Positions 41,391 to 50,762 of a stretch of 64,000 nucleotides of DNA are shown here, piece by piece. Both the position numbers and the translations under genes were made by a program. The stretch spans positions 1-64,000 of the forward strand of contig NZ_JBCNYA010000003.1 of NCBI RefSeq assembly GCF_049727805.1. Reading direction: 5' to 3'. Numbering within the stretch: position 1 is the stretch's first letter; every line of letters begins with the position of its first letter. The notes under the pieces are model-generated. The model saw only the letters and a program-made list of their open reading frames with translations, was not told where the DNA came from and did no database searches. The stretch comes from Frateuria_A sp049727805 (lineage in GTDB: Bacteria > Pseudomonadota > Gammaproteobacteria > Xanthomonadales > Rhodanobacteraceae).

Positions 41391-41431
41391 ACTTTTCTTT
41401 GCTGGCCCAAAGAAAAGTAACCAAAAGAAAC
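41391..41431. repeat. ACTTTTCTTTG hairpin element
   Basis: ACTTTTCTTTG and CAAAGAAAAGT form a perfect 11-bp stem around CTGGCC, followed by AACCAAAAGAAAC. This AT-rich element is unlike the surrounding DNA. I recall similar sequences repeated in Pseudomonas and Xanthomonadales genomes. No T-tract follows on either strand long enough to call a terminator. Confidence 0.7.
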
Positions 41432-41624
41432 GGCCTGCTCAGCCCGGTGAGGGATAAGAGCTAGGTACCACCTCGCCTTGATGGGTACGCACCTGCTCTT
41501 AGAGGAGCTGCCGCCGCTTTACCCACGGGCGCTCGGGAGTTGAGGCGAGGGAGGCATGTGGGCTCGTGCGCGAGCAGTGCGCACCGGGACGTGCGGGGCC
41601 GATGCCCGCAGGCGCGCCACGTTC

Positions 41625-41680
41625 TGCTCCCTCTCCCCTCCGGGGAGAGGGCTGGGGTGAGGGGCCGGGGCTCGCGACAA
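41625..41680. repeat. CCCTCTCCCC palindromic repeat, inverted copy
   Basis: CTCCCTCTCCCCTCCGGGGAG followed by AGGGCTGGGGTGAGGGGCCGGGGCTCGC, the reverse orientation of the 13469 and 20851 copies. Confidence 0.85.
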
Positions 41681-41762
41681 GGCCTGGCGTAGGACGGCCG
41701 TACCGTTGAGGCCAACATACCCGCGGGTCCACACTGCACGCCCCCACCCAAAGGAAACAGGC

Positions 41763-42455
41763 ATGCGCACCATCGGCCTCATCGGCGGCATGAGCTGGGA
41801 ATCGACCGTCGAGTACTACCGCCTGATCAACCGCGGCGTACGCGACCGCCTGGGTCCGCTGCATTCCGCACGCCTGCTGCTGGACAGCCTGGACTTCTCG
41901 GTGATCGCCGCGTGCCAGCGCGAGGGCGACTGGGACGGTGCGGGCGCGCTGCTGGCCGAGTCCGCGTGCCGCCTGCAGGCGGGTGGCGCCGAGTGCGTCC
42001 TGATCGGCGCCAACACCATGCATCGCGTGGCCGACGCGGTGGAGGCCGCGACGCCACTGCCCCTGTTGCACATCGTCGATGCCACCGGCCTTGCGATCCG
42101 CGCGCAGGGACTGGACACGGTGCTGCTGCTCGGCACCGCCTTCACCATGGAGCAGCCATTCTTCCGCGAACGCATGCAACGCGATCATGGCGTGCGCTGC
42201 CTGATGCCGGAGCCGGCAGAACGCGCCGAGCTGCACCGGGTGATCTACGAGGAACTCTGCGCCGGGCAGTTCAGCCCGCAGGCGCGCGAGTATCTGCTGC
42301 ATCTCATTGCCGACGGCGTGCGCGCCGGCGCGCAAGGCGCCATCCTGGGCTGCACCGAACTGGGCTTGCTGCTCGGCGACGCCGACGCGGGCGTTCCGGT
42401 CTTCGACACCGCTGCGCTGCATGCCGCGGCCGCCGTGGATTTTGCACTGGCGTAG
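41763..42455 (+). CDS. Aspartate/glutamate racemase family protein (YgeA-type)
   Basis: Pyridoxal-independent amino acid racemase of 230 residues. It starts with TIGLIGGMSWESTVEYY, the YgeA-type N-terminus. The two catalytic positions are Thr in LIGANTMH and Cys in LGCTEL, the same Thr/Cys pair as in E. coli YgeA, which racemises several amino acids with broad specificity. The ATG at 41763 has AAGGAAACAGGC upstream. Confidence 0.92.
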   Translation: MRTIGLIGGMSWESTVEYYRLINRGVRDRLGPLHSARLLLDSLDFSVIAACQREGDWDGAGALLAESACRLQAGGAECVLIGANTMHRVADAVEAATPLPLLHIVDATGLAIRAQGLDTVLLLGTAFTMEQPFFRERMQRDHGVRCLMPEPAERAELHRVIYEELCAGQFSPQAREYLLHLIADGVRAGAQGAILGCTELGLLLGDADAGVPVFDTAALHAAAAVDFALA

Positions 42456-42457
42456 GA

Positions 42458-42524
42458 CGTAGGGTGGGCTACAGCCCACCTTCGCTTCCCGCAAGATCGA
42501 CGGTGGGCTGAAGCCCACCCTACG
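42458..42524. repeat. GGTGGGCT/AGCCCACC twin REP-like element
   Basis: CGTAGGGTGGGCTACAGCC faces GGTGGGCTGAAGCCCACCC and TACG. It lies between convergent racemase and permease genes. Confidence 0.85.
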
Positions 42525-42547
42525 CGTGGTTCACGGGCGCTGCCGGA

Positions 42548-43909
42548 TCAGACCGTAACCAGTGCCGAGCGCATGCGCCGGCCGACGCCGAACAGCCAGT
42601 AGGCCACGGTCAGCAGCACCACCCACGCCACGCCCACGTACAGCGCCACGCGGGTATCCGGGCTGTAACCGAGCATCACCAGCACGAAGGCGAGGAAGGC
42701 CAGCGCCAGCACGCTGGAAAGCGGCCACAAACGCAGCCGGAACGGCAGCGGCTGCGGCTGCCGGCGGTGGAAGCGCCAGTGCGCCACCAGCACCGTACCC
42801 CAGGTCCACACGGTGTTGAACGCCAGGATCGACATGATCATGCCGAAGATGCGCTCGGGCACCAGGTAGTTCATCAGCACGCCCAGCAGCAGGAAGAAGA
42901 TCGTCACCAGCACGCCGCGCACCGGCACGCCACTGGCGCTCAGGCGCCCCATCGCCGCCGGCGCCTGGCCCTTGGTGGCCAGGCTGTGCAGCATGCGGCT
43001 GCCGCTGAAGGTGGTCGAGTTGAAGCTCGACAGCGCCGCAGTGATGACCACGAAGTTGATCAGCCCCGCGGCCTGCGGGATGCCCAGCTTGGCGAAGGTG
43101 GTGACGAACGGGCTGCCCTGCGTGCCCAGCTCGTTCCACGGGTAGATCGCCATGATCACGAACAGCGAGCCGATGTAGAAGATCAGGATGCGCCAGATCA
43201 CCGAGTTGACCGCCTTCGGGATCGTGCGCTCCGGATGCGCCGCCTCGGCCGCCGCCATGCCGATCGTCTCGATGCCGCCGAAGGAGAACACCAGCACCGG
43301 CAAGGCCAGCACCATGCCGGTAAAGCCATTGGGGAACCAGCCGCCGTGCGTCCACAGGTTCGACACGCCGACCGGCTGCCCGCCGTTGCCCCAACCGAGC
43401 CAGATGATGCCCAGGCCGCCCAGGATCATCAGCACCACGGTCAGCACCTTGATCAGCGCGAACCAGAATTCCATCTCCCCGTAGACCTTCACCGCCATCA
43501 GGTTCAGTCCGCCGATCATCACCACCGAAGCGAACGCCCAGATCCACTGCGGCAGTTCGGGGAACCAGTCCTTCATGTAGATGCCCACCGCCGTGCTCTC
43601 GGCGATGCCCACGCCCATCATCAACACCCAGTAGTTCCAGCCGGTGAGGTAGCCGGCATACGGCCCCAGGTACTTGTGCGCGTAGGCGCTGAAGGAGCCG
43701 GCGATGGGCTCGTGCGCGGCCATCTCGCCCAGCGCACGCATGATGATGAAGATCATCGCGCCGCCGAACACGTAGGCGAAAAGCACCGACGGGCCGGCCA
43801 GCTTGATGGTGCTGGCCGAGCCCAGGAACAGGCCGGCGCCGATGCACATGCCCAGCGCCATGAAGGTGATGTGGCGCGGCGTGAGCTGCCGCTGCAGTTG
43901 CTCGCTCAT
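42548..43909 (-). CDS. Amino acid permease (AAT/APC family)
   Basis: Inner-membrane proton-coupled amino acid transporter, 453 residues with twelve helices. The N-terminus (LTPRHITFMALGMCIGAGLF) and PSVLFAYVFGGAMIFIIMRALGE are typical of the GABA/proline/aromatic amino acid permease group of AAT proteins; the substrate cannot be told. FSFGGIETIGMAAAEA is the conserved helix 6 region. The ATG at 43909 follows TAAGG on the strand; a longer frame continues into the rhomboid gene and is not used. Confidence 0.93.
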   Translation of the reverse strand: MSEQLQRQLTPRHITFMALGMCIGAGLFLGSASTIKLAGPSVLFAYVFGGAMIFIIMRALGEMAAHEPIAGSFSAYAHKYLGPYAGYLTGWNYWVLMMGVGIAESTAVGIYMKDWFPELPQWIWAFASVVMIGGLNLMAVKVYGEMEFWFALIKVLTVVLMILGGLGIIWLGWGNGGQPVGVSNLWTHGGWFPNGFTGMVLALPVLVFSFGGIETIGMAAAEAAHPERTIPKAVNSVIWRILIFYIGSLFVIMAIYPWNELGTQGSPFVTTFAKLGIPQAAGLINFVVITAALSSFNSTTFSGSRMLHSLATKGQAPAAMGRLSASGVPVRGVLVTIFFLLLGVLMNYLVPERIFGMIMSILAFNTVWTWGTVLVAHWRFHRRQPQPLPFRLRLWPLSSVLALAFLAFVLVMLGYSPDTRVALYVGVAWVVLLTVAYWLFGVGRRMRSALVTV

Positions 43910-43935
43910 GTAAGGCCCGTGAGGTAGGGAAAGGG

Positions 43936-44586
43936 TCAGCGCATCAAGCGGCGCTTGGGTTTGATCGGAAGCCGCCCGCGCCAGTACTCGATCAGCACGT
44001 AGCCGCCCAGCATGCCGCCGAGGTGGGCGAAATGCGCCACGCCCGCCTGCGTACCGGTCACGCCCAGCACCAGTTCGATCACCGCATAGCCGGTCACGAA
44101 CAGCCAGGCCGGCATCGGGATCGGCAGGAAGATCAGCATCATCTTCTCGTGCGGATACATCATGCCGAACGCCAGCAGCAGGCCGAAGATCGCACCGGAA
44201 GCGCCCAGCGTCGGATAGAAGCCATGGGTGAACCAGTGCACCACCAGCAACTGCGAGATCGCAGCCACGATCAGGCACGCGAAGTAGTAGAGCAGGAACT
44301 CGCGCCCGCCGAACAGGCGCTCGATCGGGCCGCCGAACATCCAGAGCGCCAGCATGTTGAAGGCGATGTGCTGAAAGCCGCCATGCATGAAGGCGTAGCT
44401 CACCAGTTGCCAGGGCCGGAAACCGATGGCCACCAGGCCATCGGCGGTCTGCGCCCACTGGTCCGGACCCCACGGCCACAGCGCGAAATGCAGCACCAAC
44501 ACGTCCCCCAGCAGCATCTGCAGCAGGTAGACGGCGATATTGGCGATGAGCAGGTTACGGGTGACGGGGGGAAGCTGGTAGGGCAT
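43936..44586 (-). CDS. Rhomboid family intramembrane serine protease
   Basis: A 216-residue inner-membrane protein with six helices. Catalytic Ser is in LGASGAIFG and catalytic His in VAHFAHLGGMLGG, so the dyad is complete. FMHGGFQHIAFNMLALWMFG is the conserved HxxxN region that stabilises the oxyanion. Substrates are unknown. It lies 26 bp upstream of the permease gene on the same strand, so the pair may be an operon. Confidence 0.94.
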   Translation of the reverse strand: MPYQLPPVTRNLLIANIAVYLLQMLLGDVLVLHFALWPWGPDQWAQTADGLVAIGFRPWQLVSYAFMHGGFQHIAFNMLALWMFGGPIERLFGGREFLLYYFACLIVAAISQLLVVHWFTHGFYPTLGASGAIFGLLLAFGMMYPHEKMMLIFLPIPMPAWLFVTGYAVIELVLGVTGTQAGVAHFAHLGGMLGGYVLIEYWRGRLPIKPKRRLMR

Positions 44587-44697
44587 GGTCGATCCGGTGG
44601 CGGCCTCGTGAGGGTAGCGCAAACGGTGCTGGCACACGGGCGCTGCACGAGGCGACTTTGGCGTCCCGTCGCAGGCACGCGCCGGCGTTCGTGCATG

Positions 44698-44721
44698 AAA
44701 AAAGGCCGCCTGCTGGCGGCC
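44698..44721 (-). terminator. Rho-independent terminator after NlpC/P60 gene
   Basis: On the minus strand: GGCCGCC, AGCA loop, GGCGGCC, then TTTTTT. It starts 32 bp after the NlpC/P60 stop codon. Confidence 0.9.
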
Positions 44722-44752
44722 CGACTGCGGAAACCCCCGTGGTGTTTCCCAT

Positions 44753-45382
44753 TCAACCGTTTTGCGCAATGCCCTCGGGGCGGCGAGCGCCGGCGAAGCG
44801 CTTGGCCCAGTAGGCCTCATCGAGGCTGGATACCTCCACCGACTTGCCCGCCGAGGGCGAGTGGATGAAGCGTCCGTTGTCCAGATAGATGCCCACGTGC
44901 GAGATGCGCTTCTTGCCGCGGGTATGGAAGAACACCAGATCACCCGGCTGCATGTCGTCGCGCCTGACCTTGATGCCGGCCAGGAACTGGCGCGCCGAAT
45001 TGGCCGGCAGGCGCAGGCCGATCGCGTGGGCGAACACGTAGCGGACGAAACCGCTGCAATCGAAACCGGTAGAGGGCGAACGGCCGCCGCGGACGTAGCG
45101 CACGTCTCGCAGCTTCATCGCCAGCGCGACCAGTTCCTGGCGCAGGTCGGCGACTTCGTTGGCCGGGGCGGATGCCTTTTCCCGTGCCGTCAGCAGCGCC
45201 GACGGGTCGACCGGCAGGACGGCGTTGGCCACGGCCGGCGCCAGGTTGGCCAACGGCAGCGCCAGCAGCGGTGCAGCGACCGGAGCCGGAGCCGGGGTGG
45301 CCGGTTCGGCAGCATGCGCAGGCACGATCGCGAACAGCGCGGCAAACAGGGCGGCGGTCACGATCGGGCGGTAGAAGGGCAT
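44753..45382 (-). CDS. NlpC/P60 peptidoglycan endopeptidase
   Basis: Exported cysteine peptidase that cuts peptidoglycan stem peptides. The 209-residue precursor has a Sec signal peptide cleaved after AHA (near residue 24), a proline/alanine-rich linker, and an NlpC/P60 domain with catalytic Cys in FDCSGFVRYVF, His in ISHVGIYLDNG and a further His in RFIHSPSAG. No SH3 or LysM domain is attached. It is transcribed alone, with its own terminator. Confidence 0.94.
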   Translation of the reverse strand: MPFYRPIVTAALFAALFAIVPAHAAEPATPAPAPVAAPLLALPLANLAPAVANAVLPVDPSALLTAREKASAPANEVADLRQELVALAMKLRDVRYVRGGRSPSTGFDCSGFVRYVFAHAIGLRLPANSARQFLAGIKVRRDDMQPGDLVFFHTRGKKRISHVGIYLDNGRFIHSPSAGKSVEVSSLDEAYWAKRFAGARRPEGIAQNG

Positions 45383-45612
45383 GCGGGAAAATCCCTTTGC
45401 TGCTTAAGGCTGTAGCGACGGCCACCGGTGGCGGCCTGGCAAGGGACCGAAGTTAGCAAAGCCATCCGACCGGGATGTTCGATTGACGTTAATTGAACCC
45501 CGGCGTTTCGAAACGTTCACACAGGCGCGTGACCGGGAGCACGTTGGCGGGCACCGCGGCACCTGCCGGCGCAACGGACCGCAAGCGCACGCGCATCCCT
45601 ACCGGACCGGAT

Positions 45613-46305
45613 TCAGCGGTGCCCGAAGATCGCCGTGCCGATGCGCACCTCGGTGGCACCTTCGGCAATGGCCAGCGGGAAGTCGCCGCTCATGCCCATC
45701 GACAGCCGCGGCAGGTCGTGGCCCGCCGCGGTGGCGGCATCGCGCAGTTCACGCAGCTGGCGGAAGCAGGCGCGCACGGCGGCGGGGTCTTCCGATTGCA
45801 CGGCCAGCGTCATGAGGCCGCGCACGCGCAGGGTGGGGTAATCGCGCAGGCGGTCGAGGAAGGCCGGCAGTTGCTCCGGCGGCAAGCCGTGCTTGCTTTC
45901 TTCCGGCGAGGTCTTGACCTGCACCAGCACGTCGATCGCGCGGTGCTCGGCCTGCAGCCGCCGGTGCAGCGCCTCGGCCAGCTCCAGCCGGTCCAGCGAC
46001 TGCACCTCGCTGGCGAGCCGGGCGACGTCCCTGGCCTTGTTGGTCTGCAGGTGGCCGATCAGCACCCATTCCAGCGCCAGGTCGGCCAGTGCCGCGGTCT
46101 TCTCGCGCAGTTCCTGCACCTTGTTCTCGCCGAAGCGGTTCAGGCCCAGCGCCGCCGCCTCGCGCACCACCTCCGGGCCGAAGGTCTTGCTGACCGGCAG
46201 CACGGCCACGCCGGCCGGATCGCGCCCGGCCGCGCGGCAGGCTTCGTCCACGCGCCGGCGCACGGCGGCCCAGCGCGCGGCGAGCGTGTCGGCCGGCTCG
46301 CCCAT
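45613..46305 (-). CDS. PLP homeostasis protein YggS
   Basis: Pyridoxal-phosphate-binding protein of 230 residues with an alanine-racemase-like barrel. It has no known catalytic activity and keeps the vitamin B6 pool balanced. PLP attaches to Lys40 (VAVLPVSKTFG). Other family blocks are FGENKVQELREK, WVLIGHLQTNKA, and LSMGMSGDFPLAIAEGATEV. The gene is not next to pilT or proC here. It lies 4 bp after the M20 peptidase gene. Confidence 0.95.
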   Translation of the reverse strand: MGEPADTLAARWAAVRRRVDEACRAAGRDPAGVAVLPVSKTFGPEVVREAAALGLNRFGENKVQELREKTAALADLALEWVLIGHLQTNKARDVARLASEVQSLDRLELAEALHRRLQAEHRAIDVLVQVKTSPEESKHGLPPEQLPAFLDRLRDYPTLRVRGLMTLAVQSEDPAAVRACFRQLRELRDAATAAGHDLPRLSMGMSGDFPLAIAEGATEVRIGTAIFGHR

Positions 46306-46309
46306 GCGA

Positions 46310-47743
<1,434 letters not shown>

Positions 47744-47957
47744 GGGGCAGACTCCTTAGACATACGGGAAGCCGTCTAGTGTACCAGCGGCACCGCCGCG
47801 GCCCGAGACGCCGACACGGCGTCGGCCATCGCCCACAGCCGCACGCGGGCGATCCACCTGCAACGTCACGCCGCACGCCGACGGCGGCCCGCCGCGCGCA
47901 TGGCCACACTTGCCGGACGGCAACGGTGCCGTCCAAACATCCCAGGGAGGGAAACCC

Positions 47958-48305
47958 ATGCAGTCGAAGTTCCGCAACCTGCTCGTCGCGCTGGCCCTCG
48001 CGGCCTCGTTCGCGCTGCCCGCGTTCGCCGCCACGCCGGTGAACGTCAACAAGGCCGATGCGACCATCATCGCCAAGTCGCTGGACGGCATCGGCCAGTC
48101 CAAGGCGCAGGCCATCGTGGCCTGGCGCCAGGCGCATGGCCCGTTCAAGAAGGTCGAGGACCTGGCCCAGGTCAAGGGCATCGGCAAGGGCACGCTCGAG
48201 CGTAACCGCGACGCCATCCGCTTCAGCGGCGACCTGCCGCCGCCGAAGGCCGCGCCGGCGAAGAAGGCTGCACACCACAAGGCCAAGGCCATCGCCAAGA
48301 GCTGA
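47958..48305 (+). CDS. comEA: ComEA-like helix-hairpin-helix DNA-binding protein
   Basis: A 115-residue periplasmic protein with a Sec signal peptide cleaved after AFA (near residue 24) and one HhH domain: VNVNKADATIIAKSLDGIGQ, then QAIVAWRQAHGPF and LAQVKGIGKGTLERNRDAI. It should bind incoming DNA during natural transformation. The C-terminal tail is rich in Lys and Ala, as in H1-like proteins. GGGAGGGAAACCC precedes the ATG. Confidence 0.92.
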   Translation: MQSKFRNLLVALALAASFALPAFAATPVNVNKADATIIAKSLDGIGQSKAQAIVAWRQAHGPFKKVEDLAQVKGIGKGTLERNRDAIRFSGDLPPPKAAPAKKAAHHKAKAIAKS

Positions 48306-48525
48306 TCGGCCGAGGTCCCGGCCCCTCTCCTGGCCAGCCCCGGGGAAGGGCCTGGAAGGGTCGTGAACCGGCTTCCCCTCGCCGGTTCACGATCCTTCGT
48401 CGGGAGCGCGGAGCGCTCCTCCCGCCATGGCAGCGGCCACGCCCACGGATGGGCACCTTGGCCCCGCCCCGGCATGCCGCCGTGCTTGCGCTACACTCGC
48501 GCGCTCTCCACGCCGCCGGCCCGCC

Positions 48526-48978
48526 ATGATCCTCCCGCGCTACCGCATTGCCGCCTCCACCATCGGCGGCGCCGGCAAGGGCCTGTTCCTGGACGAGGAC
48601 GTGGCCGCGGGGCGCATCATCACCGCGCCGGACGCGATCGACCGCACCTGGAGCCCGGCCGAGCTGGCCGCGCGGCCGGAGCTGGCCTACGCCAGCGCGC
48701 GCTGGTTCGAGGACCGCTACACGCTCTCGCCCGACTGGCCCGACGAGTGCTACATCAACCACAGCTTCGAACCCAACGGGCTGTGGCATCTGGGCTTCGT
48801 GTTCGCGCTGGCCGATCTGGCGGCCGGCACCGAGCTGACCGTGGACTACCGCCACCTGCTGCCCCCTGGCCAGGCCGAGGACTTTATCGACGCGGCCACC
48901 GGTGAGAAAATCATCGGGTTCGGCTGGGCCGAGAGCCTGGCTTCAAGTACGCATGCGCTGAGCCGATTGCTGAAGTGA
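48526..48978 (+). CDS. Small SET-domain protein
   Basis: A 150-residue protein consisting of little more than a SET domain. The start IAASTIGGAGKGLFLDEDVA, the INHSFEPNG motif (SAM-binding NHS) and the GTELTVDYRHL motif (the conserved Tyr) are in the usual order. SET proteins methylate lysines; bacterial targets are mostly unknown. The post-SET cysteine cluster is absent. The ATG at 48526 is chosen because the extended N-terminus has no similarity. Confidence 0.88.
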   Translation: MILPRYRIAASTIGGAGKGLFLDEDVAAGRIITAPDAIDRTWSPAELAARPELAYASARWFEDRYTLSPDWPDECYINHSFEPNGLWHLGFVFALADLAAGTELTVDYRHLLPPGQAEDFIDAATGEKIIGFGWAESLASSTHALSRLLK

Positions 48979-48997
48979 CGGCCTGCCATTTCGACCG

Positions 48998-49540
48998 ATG
49001 ATGTCCGACATTCCTACTCTCGAAACACCGCGCCTGCGCCTGACCGCGCTGACCGCCCGCCATTTCGACGACTACGCCGCCATGCTGGCCGACCCCGACA
49101 GCACACGCTGGATCGGCGATGGTCAGCCGCTGGACCGCACCGGCGCGTGGCGCTCGCTGGCCATGCTGCTGGGGCATTGGCAATTGCGCGGCTGCGGCAT
49201 GTGGGCGCTGGAACTGAAGGACACCGGCGAGTTCATCGGCCGCGCCGGGCTGATGTACCCCGAGGGCTGGCCGGCCCTGGAACTTGGCTGGATGCTCAAG
49301 CCCGAGTTCCGCCATCGTGGCTACGCCACCGAGGCCGGCCATGCCGTGCTCGACTTCGCCTGGAACCAGTTGCACGCGGTACGGGTGATCAGCCTGGTAC
49401 GGATCGGCAACGAGGCTTCCGACCGCGTGGCCGAACGGCTGGGCGGCGAGCACATCGAAGACATGGACTTCTACGGCAACCACAACCACGTGTTCGCCTA
49501 CTACCCGCCCTACCGCGAGCCGCGACGGGCCTGGGCCTAG
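48998..49540 (+). CDS. GNAT family N-acetyltransferase (RimJ/RimL-like)
   Basis: A 180-residue acetyltransferase. The N-terminus LETPRLRLTALTARHFDDYA, the acetyl-CoA loop KPEFRHRGYATEAGHAVLDF and the later RIGNEASDRVAERLGGEHIE are typical of the RimJ/RimL branch that acetylates protein N-termini or small amines. Its target is unknown. It lies 19 bp after the SET gene. Confidence 0.92.
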   Translation: MMSDIPTLETPRLRLTALTARHFDDYAAMLADPDSTRWIGDGQPLDRTGAWRSLAMLLGHWQLRGCGMWALELKDTGEFIGRAGLMYPEGWPALELGWMLKPEFRHRGYATEAGHAVLDFAWNQLHAVRVISLVRIGNEASDRVAERLGGEHIEDMDFYGNHNHVFAYYPPYREPRRAWA

Positions 49541-49850
49541 GCAGGCGACCGCCGACAGCGGAGCCTTCCAGCGGTCGTAGGGTGGGCTTCAGCCCACCGC
49601 CCCATGCCGTACGCCCGTGGTGGGCGGAAGCCCACCCTACCGATGACACCCGGCGACAGATGTGCTGGTGTTGCCGTGCCCGAAACGGAAGGATGCATTC
49701 CGCTCCGCGCCGACTCCGGCTTGCGGCCTGCGCGCGTCGCGAACCCGCGGCGATCCGCTGGCTGCACGAACCGTCGGTGGCACGTACTGGCCCCGTTCGC
49801 CCCGCGCCCAGGCGAGCGCCGGAGGCGTAGTTGCCGTGCTGCCGAACGAC
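49541..49850. other. 310-bp gene-free gap with one twin REP element
   Basis: Apart from the REP-like pair at 49576-49642, nothing recognisable was seen in this gap between convergent genes. Short open frames here have no family similarity that I can see. Confidence 0.5.
49576..49642. repeat. GGTGGGCT/AGCCCACC twin REP-like element
   Basis: CGTAGGGTGGGCTTCAGCCC faces GGTGGGCGGAAGCCCACCC, ending in TACCG. It lies between convergent GNAT and membrane protein genes. Confidence 0.85.
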
Positions 49851-50762
49851 CTACAACGCCGGTGACAACCCGCTCCGCCGCGACACCAGCGAACGCCCCA
49901 CCGCCGCCAGCGCGAACAGCCGCGCGATGCGCATCCAGCCCAGCGCGAGCACCGCCAGTTCGGCGAACAGCAGTGCCAGCAGGAAGCCGCCCAGCCCCAT
50001 CGCGGTGGTCTGCACGCGGGCCACACCGAAGGCCAGCGCGATCGCCAGGCCGATGGCATCGATGAGCAGGTAGCTCAGCAGCGTCCCCAGCGGCCGGCGC
50101 AGCAGCTGCATGAAGCCGCGCCCCAGCGCGCGCGTCGCCGAGCGCAGCCCAGGGTCGACGATGAAGGCGGCGCGCGCCGAATCGACCACCGCGTGGGCCA
50201 GCACGAACAGCACGGCCAGCACCCAGATGGCGGTGTGCTGGTAGCGGTCGGCAACACTCTCCAGCACCGCGCGATCGGCCGACTTGTGCGCCGCGCCGAT
50301 GGCCATGGCACCCAGCCCGATGGCGATCGCATAGGGCAAGACCGACCAAAGCATCAGCCGGAACATGCGGCCGTATTCGATCACGCCCGATTGCAGCAAC
50401 TGACCGAATGCCAGGGAGCGGCCGGCGCGACCGGTGGCCACCGCCATGCCGCTCAGGAACGGTCCAAGCAGCAGCGCGAACGCCACCGAGAGCACCAGCG
50501 AGCCATGGAACCAGGCGCTGCTCTCGCCCAGCGCACTCATCGTGTCGCCGAACACCATGCCGTCGAAACGGTGGGCCCACTCCTGCGCATGCACGGAATG
50601 GTCGAGCAGGTCGGCCAGCGCCCGCCAGACGGGGAACGAGGCCAGCGCGGTGGGCAGCAACAGCAGCACCAGCCACAGCAGCAACAGCCGCCATTGCAGG
50701 GCCGCCACAGGGGCACGCAGCACGGCGCCCACGTCGGTACGTCGGGTCGAGGTCATCATCAC
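49851..50762 (-). CDS. Hypothetical multipass membrane protein
   Basis: A 303-residue protein with about six hydrophobic helices and a cytoplasmic N-terminal tail. No known domain is recognised. Its start overlaps the stop codon of the M1 peptidase gene by 4 bp (ATGA), so it is co-translated with that gene and may be linked in function. Arginine-rich loops and the short C-terminus show no enzyme motif. Confidence 0.85.
   Translation of the reverse strand: MMMTSTRRTDVGAVLRAPVAALQWRLLLLWLVLLLLPTALASFPVWRALADLLDHSVHAQEWAHRFDGMVFGDTMSALGESSAWFHGSLVLSVAFALLLGPFLSGMAVATGRAGRSLAFGQLLQSGVIEYGRMFRLMLWSVLPYAIAIGLGAMAIGAAHKSADRAVLESVADRYQHTAIWVLAVLFVLAHAVVDSARAAFIVDPGLRSATRALGRGFMQLLRRPLGTLLSYLLIDAIGLAIALAFGVARVQTTAMGLGGFLLALLFAELAVLALGWMRIARLFALAAVGRSLVSRRSGLSPAL

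Larger units (their letters stand above)
41256..41762. other. 507-bp gene-free gap after rapA
   Basis: No gene is supported here. It contains a palindromic 41-bp element at 41391-41431 and one CCCTCTCCCC repeat at 41625-41680. The promoter of the racemase gene should lie close to 41700-41750. The rest shows nothing recognisable. Confidence 0.55.

Noticed and set aside
41391..41418. Hairpin as terminator of rapA
   Set aside because: No T-tract follows, and it lies 136 bp after the stop codon; its form is that of a dispersed repeat.
49662..49865. Small gene in the gap at 49.7 kb
   Set aside because: The 67-codon frame has no ribosome site and no recognisable domain or membrane segment.
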